Source: Aporhodopirellula aestuarii (lineage in GTDB: Bacteria; Planctomycetota; Planctomycetia; Pirellulales; Pirellulaceae). Taken from it: a stretch of 64,000 nt of DNA. A model generated the notes under the pieces. It worked only from the letters and a program-made list of their open reading frames with translations, did no database searches and had not been told where the DNA came from. Positions 46,749-56,517 of the stretch are shown in pieces. Position numbers and translations under genes: made by a program. Positions within the stretch are counted from its first letter, which is position 1. Each line of letters begins with the position of its first letter. Where the stretch lies: positions 312,476 to 376,475 of the forward strand of contig NZ_JAMQBK010000039.1 in assembly GCF_023701485.1 (NCBI RefSeq), given 5' to 3'.

Positions 46749-49700
46749 ATGGAAGGCTCGTCAGGAATGTTTACAGGACGAAATTTAACGCTTTTTGCCG
46801 TCATCGTGGTCGGCATTGCTTCGCCGTTGGGGTTGGGACTCTCGCTCTCGACGCAGTGGCCAGCCGGTTCGGTAGCTTCGGCAACTGAGGCTCAATGGAT
46901 TTGGGCAGGCGGCACGGCGCGGGATCAAGCGATCGAGGTCGGCGAAACTTGCTGGTTCCGCAAAGTCCTCAATCTGCGTCAGCGTGGCGAAGGGATCCTC
47001 GAAATCGCTGCCGATGACGATTACGAAGTCCGGGTGAACGGACGAGTGATCGGAAACGGCAAGTCGTATCGCCAAATGCAGGAGTTTGAAATCTCCGACT
47101 ATTTGGAAATTGGCCGAAACGTCGTGGCCATTCGAGTCAAGAACACTCATGGTGACACCGCCGCTCTCGTCGCACGCGTTTCGATCCAGCCGGAAGGCGA
47201 CGAAAAATGGTACACGTTCAGTACCGACGATAGCTGGCGAACCAGCCTCACCGAAGAGAGCAGCTGGGACAACCCGATGCTCAACGATCGGACATGGGAC
47301 ACGGCGGTTTCGTTTGGCGTGTTAGGTGAAACGGTTCCTTGGGATCGCCAACAAACCGTGGCCGTCGAAACCGAAAAAGAACAAAGCGAACGTTTCCAAA
47401 TTCAACGCGGATTCGGTGTCCAACGCGTCCTCAATGACGAGCAAGTCGGATCGGTGATCGCGATGGCGTTCGATGAATTCGGACACGTGGTTCTGTCGCA
47501 GGAGCAAGGGCCGCTGTTGATCGTTGTCGATCGCGATGAGGACGGCATTCCCGAAGACGTCCGGACTTACTGCGACCAAGTTGAATCGGTTCAAGGCATT
47601 CTGCCGCTCAATGGCGAAGTCTTCGTTACCGGAAAAGGCCCCGAGGGTACGGCACTCTATCGCTTGACCGACTCCAACCGTGACGGAACTCTCGAGACCG
47701 TCAAAACGATTCTGAAATTCCGAGGGGAAGGTGGCGAGCATGGACCTCATGGTCTCCGCCTCGGGCCTGATGGAATGATCTACGTATCACTGGGAAGTCA
47801 CGTTCAACCCATCGGCAAAACGGGCAAAGGCGAAACGCTGCGTGATATTTACGAAGGCGACTTGCTGCCACGATTCGAAGATCCGGGTGGACACGGTCGC
47901 GGTGTCAAAGCCCCTGGTGGAACCATCATCCGGACCGACATCGATGGCGATGTCGTCGAACGGGTTGCTGGCGGTCTGCGAAACACTTACGACTTGGCGT
48001 TCCATCCCAGCGGCAGCCTATTCGTGCACGATGCCGACATGGAAGCCGATGTGGAAACTCCCTGGTACCGTCCGACGGTATTGCTGGAAGTCACCGAGGC
48101 CGCCGAGTTCGGCTGGCGAACCGGATGGGCAAAATGGCCTGAGTACTACTACGATCGCAATCCAGTTTTGCTCGACACCGGACGAGGCAGCCCGACCGGA
48201 ATTGAATGTTACGAACACCACATGTTCCCGGTCCGCTATCACGACAGCGTTTTCTTGGCCGACTGGTCTGAAGGTCGCATCTTGAACGTGCGGCTCAAAC
48301 CGGGCGGCAGTGGTTACTCCGCTGACAGCGAAGTTTTCTTAAAGGGAACACCGCTTAATGTGACGGACTTGTCTGTCGGACCTGATGGAGCACTGTATTT
48401 CTGCACGGGTGGACGCGGAACCGCCGGCGGTGTGTACCGTGTCGTCTATCAAGGGAAGATTCCAGATGCGATGAAACAGATCGGCAACGGCATCGCTGCC
48501 GCTGTGCGTCAACCGCAACTCGACGCCGCCTGGTCGCGCCAGGAGATCGCAACCATTCGTCATGAACTCGGCGACGATTGGAGTCAACAGGTTGCCGGTG
48601 TGGCATACAGCGAAGACAACCCGGCGTCGTATCGCATCCGTGCGTTGAATCTGATGCAAATGTACGGGCCGACCCCGAGCGAAGAATTGCTCGTTGAACT
48701 TTCCAAAACTGAAAACGAAGCCGTGCGTCGCCGAGCAGCAATGCAGTTGGGGTTGTCGCCCTCACGGGGTGCTGCGGCCCGTTTGCAAGAACTGCTTTCT
48801 GACGGTGATGTGCGAGTCGTGCGGACGGCATGCGAAGCGATTCTTCGCAGCGGCCAATTCCCTCGCGATACCGATCCATTGATCACCCTGCTGTCGTCAC
48901 AAGATCGCACCGTGGCCTATCTCGCTCGCCAAGTGTTGCAGCGGATGCCAGTGGATGATTGGAAAGAAGAAGTGATGGCGTCCGACGATACTCGCACCTC
49001 GCTCGTCGGGATGCTCGGTCTCGTTGCGGCCGACCCGACACCCGTGACCGGCGCCGAAGTGCTGCAACGGGCAGGCAAAATGATGGAAGGGTTCCTCAGC
49101 GATAAAGACTTTGTCGATACGCTGCGGTTGTGCCAAGTCACGTTGTCGCGATGCAAAATTCCACCGACCGCTGTGCCATGGCTCCGCGACCGGATCGCTC
49201 AAGAATTCCCTTCGGGTGATTCACGGATCAATCATGAGTTGATTCGACTGGCCGCCTACCTCCAAGCCGAATCCATGATTCCCCGGGCGATGGAATACAT
49301 CGATTCCGACGCGCCAAAACTCGATCGCGTACTGACCGCAATGTGTCTGCAGCGGATCGATCGAAACTGGACCGCTCAAGAACGGTTCGCAATGTTGAAG
49401 ATGTATGAACGGATTGCCGCCGAAGATTCGGAAGGTTCGCTGCCGATGTACATGGTCGCGGTCACGCGTGATTTTGCTCGGCATCTCTCCGATGACGATG
49501 TGCAAGCGATCTTGGACGAAGGCGGGCGTTGGCGAAACGCGGCTCTCGGAGCCATCTTCCGCTTAAAGCGTCCGGTCGACGACGCCACCGCCGAGAAACT
49601 ACGAAAACTCGACGACGAACTCGTTGCTGAGCCGACGATTGATGACGTCAATCGTCGTTTGCGAACCGGCATCATCGCGATGTTGTCGACGGCAACGGAT

Positions 49701-50588
49701 GAAGAGTCTGCCGATCATCTTCGCAAGATCTGGCGAACCGAACCCCAACGTCGTGCGGTGGTATCGCTCGCGTTGGCTCAGAAGCCGGACGGCGAGAACT
49801 GGGATTACCTCGTTCGCAGTCTGAATATTCTCGACGGTCCGTCCGCTGAGGAAGTCGTTTCCAAACTACGTACCGTTCCGATCGCGACCGACGATCCGAT
49901 GGCGTTGCGGGCACTCATTCTGATGGGTCTGCGGCAAGAGAAGGATGGCGGATCGTTTGAGAACGTGGAGCGGCTGCTCGAGCACTGGACCGGCATGACT
50001 CGTCCCGAAGGTGCGGCACGAACGATGGCTCTTTGGCAGCGATGGTATTCCAAAACATTCCCCGATCGCCCGGCCGCGGACTTGCCGCGTGAAGATGAAT
50101 CGAAGTGGGATCTGGATCAATTGTTGACCTTCCTCGAATCGTCCGAAGGCGAGTCCGGGGATCTGCATGCGGGCATGTCCCTCTTCCAGAGTGCACAATG
50201 TGCGAGTTGTCACCGGCACCAAGGCACAGGCACCCCGGTTGGACCCGATCTGACCAACATGGCCAAACGGTTCACCCGTCGCGAAATCTTAGAATCGATC
50301 CTGCATCCGTCTCATGTTGTGAGCAGCCAATACGCCAGCAAGAAAGTCTTGACGGTTTCTGGTCAAGTGTATGTGGGGATGGTCAGCACGATCGGTGACG
50401 AGCTCCAAATTCGTGATTCACGCAACGAAATCACCATGATCCCGAATGACGAAGTGGACTCGATCCAACCAAGTGGTATGAGCATCATGCCGAGTGGATT
50501 GATTGATGATCTGACTCTTACCGAGGTGCGTGATTTGATGGCCTACCTCGGTCTGATTCGTCCGATCGAAATCGCGACGCGACCGTAA
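46749..50588 (+). CDS. PVC-type haem-binding CxxCH protein with propeller and HEAT repeats
   Basis: A 1279-residue exported protein. The start could be ATG 46749 or 46767. The signal peptide is at about 11-32. Residues about 48-160 are a sugar-binding-like beta-sandwich (AQWIWAGGTARD). Then comes a dehydrogenase-like beta-propeller (about 210-570: HGPHGLRLGPDGMIYVSLGSH, GGLRNTYDLAFHPSG, LSVGPDGALYFC), HEAT-like helical repeats (about 600-1100) and a c-type cytochrome domain with Cys1151-x-x-Cys1154-His1155 and PVGPDLTNMAKRFTRREILE. This architecture is a hallmark of planctomycetes and verrucomicrobia, probably for periplasmic sugar or alcohol oxidation, substrate unknown. Confidence 0.94.
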   Translation: MEGSSGMFTGRNLTLFAVIVVGIASPLGLGLSLSTQWPAGSVASATEAQWIWAGGTARDQAIEVGETCWFRKVLNLRQRGEGILEIAADDDYEVRVNGRVIGNGKSYRQMQEFEISDYLEIGRNVVAIRVKNTHGDTAALVARVSIQPEGDEKWYTFSTDDSWRTSLTEESSWDNPMLNDRTWDTAVSFGVLGETVPWDRQQTVAVETEKEQSERFQIQRGFGVQRVLNDEQVGSVIAMAFDEFGHVVLSQEQGPLLIVVDRDEDGIPEDVRTYCDQVESVQGILPLNGEVFVTGKGPEGTALYRLTDSNRDGTLETVKTILKFRGEGGEHGPHGLRLGPDGMIYVSLGSHVQPIGKTGKGETLRDIYEGDLLPRFEDPGGHGRGVKAPGGTIIRTDIDGDVVERVAGGLRNTYDLAFHPSGSLFVHDADMEADVETPWYRPTVLLEVTEAAEFGWRTGWAKWPEYYYDRNPVLLDTGRGSPTGIECYEHHMFPVRYHDSVFLADWSEGRILNVRLKPGGSGYSADSEVFLKGTPLNVTDLSVGPDGALYFCTGGRGTAGGVYRVVYQGKIPDAMKQIGNGIAAAVRQPQLDAAWSRQEIATIRHELGDDWSQQVAGVAYSEDNPASYRIRALNLMQMYGPTPSEELLVELSKTENEAVRRRAAMQLGLSPSRGAAARLQELLSDGDVRVVRTACEAILRSGQFPRDTDPLITLLSSQDRTVAYLARQVLQRMPVDDWKEEVMASDDTRTSLVGMLGLVAADPTPVTGAEVLQRAGKMMEGFLSDKDFVDTLRLCQVTLSRCKIPPTAVPWLRDRIAQEFPSGDSRINHELIRLAAYLQAESMIPRAMEYIDSDAPKLDRVLTAMCLQRIDRNWTAQERFAMLKMYERIAAEDSEGSLPMYMVAVTRDFARHLSDDDVQAILDEGGRWRNAALGAIFRLKRPVDDATAEKLRKLDDELVAEPTIDDVNRRLRTGIIAMLSTATDEESADHLRKIWRTEPQRRAVVSLALAQKPDGENWDYLVRSLNILDGPSAEEVVSKLRTVPIATDDPMALRALILMGLRQEKDGGSFENVERLLEHWTGMTRPEGAARTMALWQRWYSKTFPDRPAADLPREDESKWDLDQLLTFLESSEGESGDLHAGMSLFQSAQCASCHRHQGTGTPVGPDLTNMAKRFTRREILESILHPSHVVSSQYASKKVLTVSGQVYVGMVSTIGDELQIRDSRNEITMIPNDEVDSIQPSGMSIMPSGLIDDLTLTEVRDLMAYLGLIRPIEIATRP

Positions 50589-50606
50589 GAAATTGTCACG
50601 CCATCG

Positions 50607-50632
50607 GAACGGGCAGATGCGTCTGCTCGTTC
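50607..50632. terminator. Bidirectional terminator candidate between convergent genes
   Basis: GAACGGGCAGA (50607-50617) pairs with TCTGCTCGTTC (50622-50632) in ten of eleven positions around a TGCG loop. It lies between the stops of the plus-strand CxxCH gene (50588) and the minus-strand methyltransferase (50645). No T-run is present, so the hairpin may act with Rho or only weakly. Confidence 0.5.
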
Positions 50633-50644
50633 GGCGGGATTACG

Positions 50645-51319
50645 TTACGGATTGCTGACCGCTCGCCACGCTCTGACGTCGTTGGGACCGCAGAACTGCA
50701 CCAAGATTGCTCCGCGTGCGGCGTGTCGGTCAAAGACGAGTTCATGAAATTCGTCTTCACCAGGCCACGGATAGCTATACACGACGGCAAAGTCATCCAG
50801 TTCCAATCCGAGTTTTCGATACGCGTTCTCGGTGTCGTGACCAAGGCTCGGTAGCGTCGGATCGTCGGCCAGCGATTCTGAGCCCGTTGGCAGGAAATTG
50901 CCCCGCACGAGTTCGGGGACCGCCGACAACGTAGCGGTGTGGTTGGATGTCACGTCATCATTACTACGCAGCGTTTGACACCAATCCGCAACCGTTTGGT
51001 GTCCATGCGTCAACAGCGTTGATTCGGATTCGATCCCGATGCAATCCCATCCGAGGCTATCGGCGATCAGGGTCACTGCGGCGAACCCGCATCCCCATTC
51101 CAAGAAGCGATTGCCGATCATCATTTGCGATTCTCGCAACCAGTCCAGCGTTTGATAAACCAATTCGTAGTCTGCGGCAACGAATTGCTCGATCTGAGGC
51201 ACGTCCCATCGATCTTGGAACGCTTCAATGCGACATCGTAGGTCATGCACCATCGCGTGAATTGTGGTAGGAATCGGACGTGCGTCGAGGTTGCGCGGCA
51301 GTGAGATGGGTTGCAACAT
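50645..51319 (-). CDS. Probable class I SAM-dependent methyltransferase-like protein
   Basis: A 224-residue protein from an ATG at 51319. The nucleotide-binding first strand is FLEWGCGFAAVTLIAD followed by CIGIESE, which matches motif I and the acidic end of strand 2 of class I methyltransferases. Motif IV is not obvious; the region VVYSYPWPGEDEF may replace it. The substrate is unknown. It begins 33 bases after the fructosamine-kinase gene on the same strand, so they may share a transcript. Confidence 0.8.
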   Translation of the reverse strand: MLQPISLPRNLDARPIPTTIHAMVHDLRCRIEAFQDRWDVPQIEQFVAADYELVYQTLDWLRESQMMIGNRFLEWGCGFAAVTLIADSLGWDCIGIESESTLLTHGHQTVADWCQTLRSNDDVTSNHTATLSAVPELVRGNFLPTGSESLADDPTLPSLGHDTENAYRKLGLELDDFAVVYSYPWPGEDEFHELVFDRHAARGAILVQFCGPNDVRAWRAVSNP

Positions 51320-51352
51320 AAGGTTTGATCACAAAGAAGTCGGGAACCGAGA

Positions 51353-52315
51353 TCATGTCGACCGCAAGATCGCAGCGGTTCGCGCGCGGCAAGACTGCAG
51401 ATAGCTTGTCCCGAAAAGATTCAGATGATTGAGTAAATGGTAGAGGACGTAAATGTCGACGCGGCGTCTCCATCCATCGGGCAGCGGCCACCGCGCGAGA
51501 TACGCCTCGTGGAAAACACCGGGGCATCCTCCAAACAGTTCGATCATTCCGAATTCCGCCTCGCGGCATCCACGATACACAGCCGGATCGATCCAAACAG
51601 GGGCTCCGTCTGGATCCGACCAAAAGTTGCCGCTCCAAAGATCACCGTGCAAGAGGGACGACAGATCTTCGCGACCGGCCAACCATTGGTCCATTCCCCG
51701 AATGATGTCTCCCAGATCCTTTTTCAACGTCGTGTCGAGTAATCCTGCATCCGACGCCATGCGTGTTTGATGTTCGATACGTCGGCTGGCAAAGAAATCG
51801 GGCCATGATCCGGTGTCGCTTGTCCAGCGATTGGGTTGAACCGTCGAACCCAAGAAATTGTCGGTAGGCCATCCGATCGAGTCGCCCGCGGTGGCGAGAT
51901 GGTGCTGTGCGAGCGAATCACCAAAACGTTGGTAATCAATGCCGCTGCGTCCGCGTTCGATGAACTCGAGCAAGAGGTGAGATTGTCCCCCTGACACACC
52001 GAGACCTAGCACCGCGGGGGTGCGGATGATGCCGGCGTCCCGAAGGTTTTGCAGGCCGTTGGCTTCGCAGCGGAAGTTTTCCAGAAAACCCACGTTGTTC
52101 TTTTTCCAGAACAACACCCGCCGCGACGATCCGTCTCGATCGTCGGGGTGTTCAATCGTCAGGCGTTCGGCGTCGCTGATGCAGCCACCCGCCAGTTTTT
52201 CGCGTGCGACGAATCGGCAGCGAGAGCCAACCGGGAGGAGATCGTCGAGGAGTTCAGGGAGGAACGCGTCAGGGAACATTGCCAACGTAAATTGCGGGAA
52301 AAAGGCGTTCGCCAT
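51353..52315 (-). CDS. Fructosamine-3-kinase family protein
   Basis: A 320-residue kinase of the fructosamine/ketosamine 3-kinase family, which phosphorylates sugars attached to protein amines so that they detach. The nucleotide-binding lobe has SRRVLFWKKNN, and the catalytic loop is LLHGDLWSGNFW with DPAVYRGCREAEFGM after it, both diagnostic. An ATG at 52279, 12 codons in, is an alternative start. It is followed by the methyltransferase-like gene and runs divergently from the redoxin-cytochrome gene. Confidence 0.92.
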   Translation of the reverse strand: MANAFFPQFTLAMFPDAFLPELLDDLLPVGSRCRFVAREKLAGGCISDAERLTIEHPDDRDGSSRRVLFWKKNNVGFLENFRCEANGLQNLRDAGIIRTPAVLGLGVSGGQSHLLLEFIERGRSGIDYQRFGDSLAQHHLATAGDSIGWPTDNFLGSTVQPNRWTSDTGSWPDFFASRRIEHQTRMASDAGLLDTTLKKDLGDIIRGMDQWLAGREDLSSLLHGDLWSGNFWSDPDGAPVWIDPAVYRGCREAEFGMIELFGGCPGVFHEAYLARWPLPDGWRRRVDIYVLYHLLNHLNLFGTSYLQSCRARTAAILRST

Positions 52316-52459
52316 CGCCGAGAGACGTCCTCGCGGGGCGGAGATCGAGAATAGCGTGGGCGAGTCGGGCCGGCTACCGAGCGAAACTCATGTATTCCTC
52401 CTCGCGTTGCCGCGTTACTCTATTTGATGAATTTCTGGTCCTAGATTGTGGAAGATGTG

Positions 52460-54316
52460 ATGTCTCTGTTTGATTGCGATGTCCGCCGTATTCGCGTTTG
52501 TGCCGCGACGCTGTTCGTGTTTGGTTATTTGGTAGCGGGTGGGAGCCACGTGCATGCCGATTCGGTCGCCAGCGACGTGCGATTGTCTCGCTTCGAACTC
52601 AAGAACTCTCTTGGAGCGAACATCACCGACGCCGACCTCGAAGAAGGTTCGTGCGTCGTCATCGCCTTCTTAGGCACCGAATGCCCGCTCGCAAAATTGT
52701 ACGCGGCCACGTTGAGCGACTTGCACGAACGTTACCAATCCCGCGGGGTCTCGTTTCTCGCCGTGATGAGTAATCGTCAAGATTCACTCGAAGAAATTGC
52801 TGCGTTCGAGCGTCGGACTGAATTGCCGTTTCCGGTCGGTAAAGATCTCGGCAACCGCTTTGCCGATGCTCTGGCAGCGCAGCGAACTCCCGAGGTGTTC
52901 CTGTTCGATTCGCAGCGGGGGTTGCGGTATCGAGGGCGTATCGACGACCAATATGGTATCGGCACGATTCTCGATCGTCCGAGACGTAACGATCTGCGTG
53001 AAGCGATCGACGAAGTGTTGGCAGGAAAGCCGGTCTCCGTCCCGCAGACCGACGCGGTCGGTTGTTTGATCGGACGACGCAAATCGCTGGAAAAAATTTC
53101 TAGCGATTCGGCGGTCCAAAAAGAGGGACAAGCAATCACTTATCATGAGCATATCGCTCCGATTCTAAGTGCACATTGTGTTGACTGTCACCGTGAGGGT
53201 GAGATCGGTCCGTTCGTGCTTAACGACTACGATGAAGTCGCCGGGTGGGCCGACATGATCGTGGAAACAACACGCGAGGGTCGTATGCCTCCTTGGCATG
53301 CCGGGCCATTGTCGACGGCCACATTTCGTAATGAAAGAAAACTCAGTGATGAGGAACTCGGTCTGCTTGAGAGATGGGCGGACAGCGGAGCAGAGGAAGG
53401 CGAGGCTCCTGTGAAAGCCAACGTTTCCAACCCGGCAGAATTGGCCGTGATTGAAGACGTCCGTGACGAGAACGGACGCATTTGGGAGTTGCCTCGCCAA
53501 CCGGACTATGTGTTTCCGATTACCGACAAACCCGTTTCGATCCCCGCCAGCGGCGAGGTGAAGTATCGATATTTTCGCGTCGACCCCGGATTTGAGGAAG
53601 ACGTTTGGGTCTCTGCGATGCAACTGCGTCCGGGCAACCGAAGTGTGGTTCATCACATCCTCGTTTTCGCCCGCCAACCGGGAACACGTACCGGGCTCCA
53701 CGCACAACGCGGCTTCCTGGATGGTTACGTGCCCGGGTATCGCGTCGAACCCTTCGCACCGGGCTACGCCAAACGAATTCCCGCAGGCAGTGAATTGATT
53801 TTTCAAGTCCACTACACACCTACCGGTTCACCGCAGGAGGACTTGAGTGAGTTCGCGATCGTGAGGGCAACGGAATCGGAGATCACGCATGAAGTTCGAA
53901 CCGATAGTGTATTGCAGACGAAATTGGCGATTCCGCCGGGTGAGTCAAACTATCAGGTGACCGCGTACGGTTCGCGTCTGCCCAAAGACGCCGAGCTGCT
54001 CGCGCTGATGCCTCACATGCATGTCCGCGGCAAGTCGTTTCGCTATGAGTTGCAGTCCGCGCGGTCGTGGTGGTCGTCAAACGAATCTGCCAGCATTCTG
54101 CTCGACGTGCCGCACTACGATTTCAATTGGCAAACGTCCTACGTTCTCGCCGAACCGCTGAAGCTGCCCAATGGCGGACGGTTTATTGCTCATGCCACAT
54201 ACGACAACAGCGAGAAAAATCTCAGTAACCCTGATCCCACCCAAACCGTCCGCTGGGGCGATCAAACTTGGGAAGAAATGATGATCGGATATTACCACTA
54301 TGCCGTTCGTCGATAG
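52460..54316 (+). CDS. Exported redoxin-cytochrome-copper-type fusion protein
   Basis: A 618-residue exported protein. ATG at 52460 has GGAAG five bases upstream; a GTG lies four codons before. After a signal peptide (about 12-34) comes a thioredoxin-fold redoxin domain (about 45-190) with a lone Cys in FLGTECPLAKL instead of CxxC. A c-type haem motif C240-V-D-C243-H244 follows, with GRMPPWHAG, then a C-terminal part (about 330-618) resembling copper type II monooxygenases of the PHM/DBH fold: VVHHILVFAR, FQVHYTPTG and LMPHMHVRGKSFRYE supply the His and Met copper ligands. The combination is common in PVC bacteria, of unknown substrate. Confidence 0.9.
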   Translation: MSLFDCDVRRIRVCAATLFVFGYLVAGGSHVHADSVASDVRLSRFELKNSLGANITDADLEEGSCVVIAFLGTECPLAKLYAATLSDLHERYQSRGVSFLAVMSNRQDSLEEIAAFERRTELPFPVGKDLGNRFADALAAQRTPEVFLFDSQRGLRYRGRIDDQYGIGTILDRPRRNDLREAIDEVLAGKPVSVPQTDAVGCLIGRRKSLEKISSDSAVQKEGQAITYHEHIAPILSAHCVDCHREGEIGPFVLNDYDEVAGWADMIVETTREGRMPPWHAGPLSTATFRNERKLSDEELGLLERWADSGAEEGEAPVKANVSNPAELAVIEDVRDENGRIWELPRQPDYVFPITDKPVSIPASGEVKYRYFRVDPGFEEDVWVSAMQLRPGNRSVVHHILVFARQPGTRTGLHAQRGFLDGYVPGYRVEPFAPGYAKRIPAGSELIFQVHYTPTGSPQEDLSEFAIVRATESEITHEVRTDSVLQTKLAIPPGESNYQVTAYGSRLPKDAELLALMPHMHVRGKSFRYELQSARSWWSSNESASILLDVPHYDFNWQTSYVLAEPLKLPNGGRFIAHATYDNSEKNLSNPDPTQTVRWGDQTWEEMMIGYYHYAVRR

Positions 54317-54412
54317 CCGCGAGATGTGCCGGGCAACCTCATGTCAAAGAATGTCTTTCACGGCAGCGTAGAGTTGATGCCAGCTTGCGATCGTGCATTT
54401 TGCATCAGGCTG

Positions 54413-56251
54413 TTAGGCAAGCAGTTGCAGCCGGTCGTCGGTTGAATGTTCTTTCGAATCCAACTCATCGTTTTCATAATCGGTGAGGAAATCGTCGTGC
54501 AGGTTCCTCCAGCGGGTTGAGTTTGACGTTGCGTTTTGCCCTTTGACATGAACCGGCGTGGTTTCAAGGGATTCGATGTGAGTGACCGGCAAGACATCGG
54601 TGCGTTCGTCGGCGGGTGATTCCCATTCCAGGAACGCGACATCGATTAGGGACGTTCGTCGCACCGATGAATTGGTTGGTTCGGATGGTGAATCAGACGA
54701 CTGCAATTCAGGTGTTTGTGGTGAGGCGGTGAAGCCTGCCGCCGCGTAAGCGACCGTGGTGGTGGCGTCCGCTAAACCGATCGCGTCGGAGCCGAAGGCA
54801 CGCCCGACCGTTCCGGATGCCAGCAGGTTGCGAAGCTCGCTGCTGGTTAGGTCTGGATTGCTCGATAGCGTTAATGCCGCTAGGCCCGCGATATGGGGGC
54901 TCGCCATGCTGGTGCCTGACAAGGTCGCGTAGCCACCGCCGACGTAAGTGCTGAAGATGCCAACCCCAGGGGCATCCACCTGGACCGCGCCGCTGTTACC
55001 CACGTTGTTGCTGAATCCGGCGATCGCGCCTGAGGACGTGTAGGCTCCGACGGAAATCACGTTGTCGTGGTTGGCGCTAAAACGAGCGGGATAACCTGGG
55101 ACGATGGCCGACTCATTGCCTGCCGCGGCGACGACGAGTGATCCGAGTGAGCGGGCGTACTGAATCGCCGCATCGATGGAGCGGCTGTATCCGCCACCGA
55201 GGCTTAAGTTGATGATGTCGGCGCCCAAACTAGCCGCGTAGCGGATCCCAGCGGCGACGTCGCCAACGGTGCCTGTGCCGTCAGCACCCAGGACGCGCAC
55301 GGGTAGGATCGTCACGTCAGGGGCGATTCCGGTTGCACCGATGCCGTCGTTCGCCGCTCCGATCGTACCGGCAACGTGCGTGCCATGGCCGCTGACATCG
55401 TCGGGAATGTTGTCGTTGTCCGCGAAATCAAAACCGCTCACGTCATCAACGAAACCGTTCTGCTCGTCGTCGATTCCGTTGCCTGCAATTTCTCCCGGGT
55501 TCACGAACAGATTGGAAACGAGGTCGGGGTGATCCAAATCGACGCCGGTATCGACTACGGAAACGATGACGTCGCGTCCGGTGTATCCCGCCGCCCAGGC
55601 TTCGGGGGCTCCGATGGCGTTGACGTTCCACTCACGCGTTCCACCGAAGTAAGCGACATCTGGCAGTGGGGAAACGCGGTTCGGATCACCCGTGAGTTGA
55701 GAGTCTGGCGTTGTGGGAGAGGACTCGGGACGCAACTCAGCCGCAAACGTCAGCAGATACTGCGTCGTATAGAGCGACGTGGAAGTGACCGCGAGCCAAT
55801 AATCGCCGGCATCGAGTGAGATGTTGATGACGTCGTTTTGCCGGCCGGGATTGGTCGAGCGGCCGATCAAGTTCCCGGTCGAATCGATCAGGAACAGGTT
55901 TGCGTTGCGGTTCAGTTGCGAGAGGGTGATTTGAACGTCGCCGCTGCGTTGGAGCGAAAATTGAACCACGTCACTTTGGTCGTGCCAGCCGAGTCGGCCG
56001 AGAAACGATCGCTCACCATCAATCGCACCGATGTTCCTGGCGGTGTCACGAGTCGATCCAGCGTCTTTTGCGGAAAGCAAATTTGTTGACGCCGCGATGG
56101 ACACCTCCGCTTGAGAAGTCTCCATGTTGTCTGAGTTGGATTCACTCGCTGCCGATTGGCAGTCCCATCCGTCGGCGGCGAGCAACCGCCGACCTTCGAG
56201 CGTCTCGATACGAAGGGACCGGTTCTGCCGCCGTAATGCCTGGTAACGCAT
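54413..56251 (-). CDS. Secreted subtilisin-family serine protease (S8)
   Basis: A 612-residue exported protease. The N-terminus RIETLEGRRLLA (about 14-25) is the planctomycete-specific sequence found on many large exported proteins. A bacterial pre-peptidase-like (PPC) beta-sandwich lies at about 68-172, unusual in standing before the protease. The catalytic domain (about 215-500) has Asp234 (VVDTGVD), His292 (GHGTHVAG), oxyanion Asn379 and Ser448 (GTSMASPHIAG). A polar 110-residue tail follows. It should be a surface or secreted protease. It is divergent from asnB. Confidence 0.95.
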   Translation of the reverse strand: MRYQALRRQNRSLRIETLEGRRLLAADGWDCQSAASESNSDNMETSQAEVSIAASTNLLSAKDAGSTRDTARNIGAIDGERSFLGRLGWHDQSDVVQFSLQRSGDVQITLSQLNRNANLFLIDSTGNLIGRSTNPGRQNDVINISLDAGDYWLAVTSTSLYTTQYLLTFAAELRPESSPTTPDSQLTGDPNRVSPLPDVAYFGGTREWNVNAIGAPEAWAAGYTGRDVIVSVVDTGVDLDHPDLVSNLFVNPGEIAGNGIDDEQNGFVDDVSGFDFADNDNIPDDVSGHGTHVAGTIGAANDGIGATGIAPDVTILPVRVLGADGTGTVGDVAAGIRYAASLGADIINLSLGGGYSRSIDAAIQYARSLGSLVVAAAGNESAIVPGYPARFSANHDNVISVGAYTSSGAIAGFSNNVGNSGAVQVDAPGVGIFSTYVGGGYATLSGTSMASPHIAGLAALTLSSNPDLTSSELRNLLASGTVGRAFGSDAIGLADATTTVAYAAAGFTASPQTPELQSSDSPSEPTNSSVRRTSLIDVAFLEWESPADERTDVLPVTHIESLETTPVHVKGQNATSNSTRWRNLHDDFLTDYENDELDSKEHSTDDRLQLLA

Positions 56252-56517
56252 AGCACGTAATCCTTTCCGTGTAGGCTGGTGGAGCCATGTTCGCTTTCCG
56301 GTGAGATTCTACGCATCGGAGGAACCGGGGGAAGGAAATCGAATTCATCGAGCGAGGAGACGATGGATTGGAACCTGTCGACTGCCGGGTGCCTGCGTAC
56401 CGCTCACTAGGATTGGGTGCATTTCAGTCCGGGCTGTTTTCATTCGTCGTCGTCGACGATACTAGCCCGGTCGACGAGTTTGCTTTCACTTCGTTATTTT
56501 CGGTTTGTTTGGCGCCT

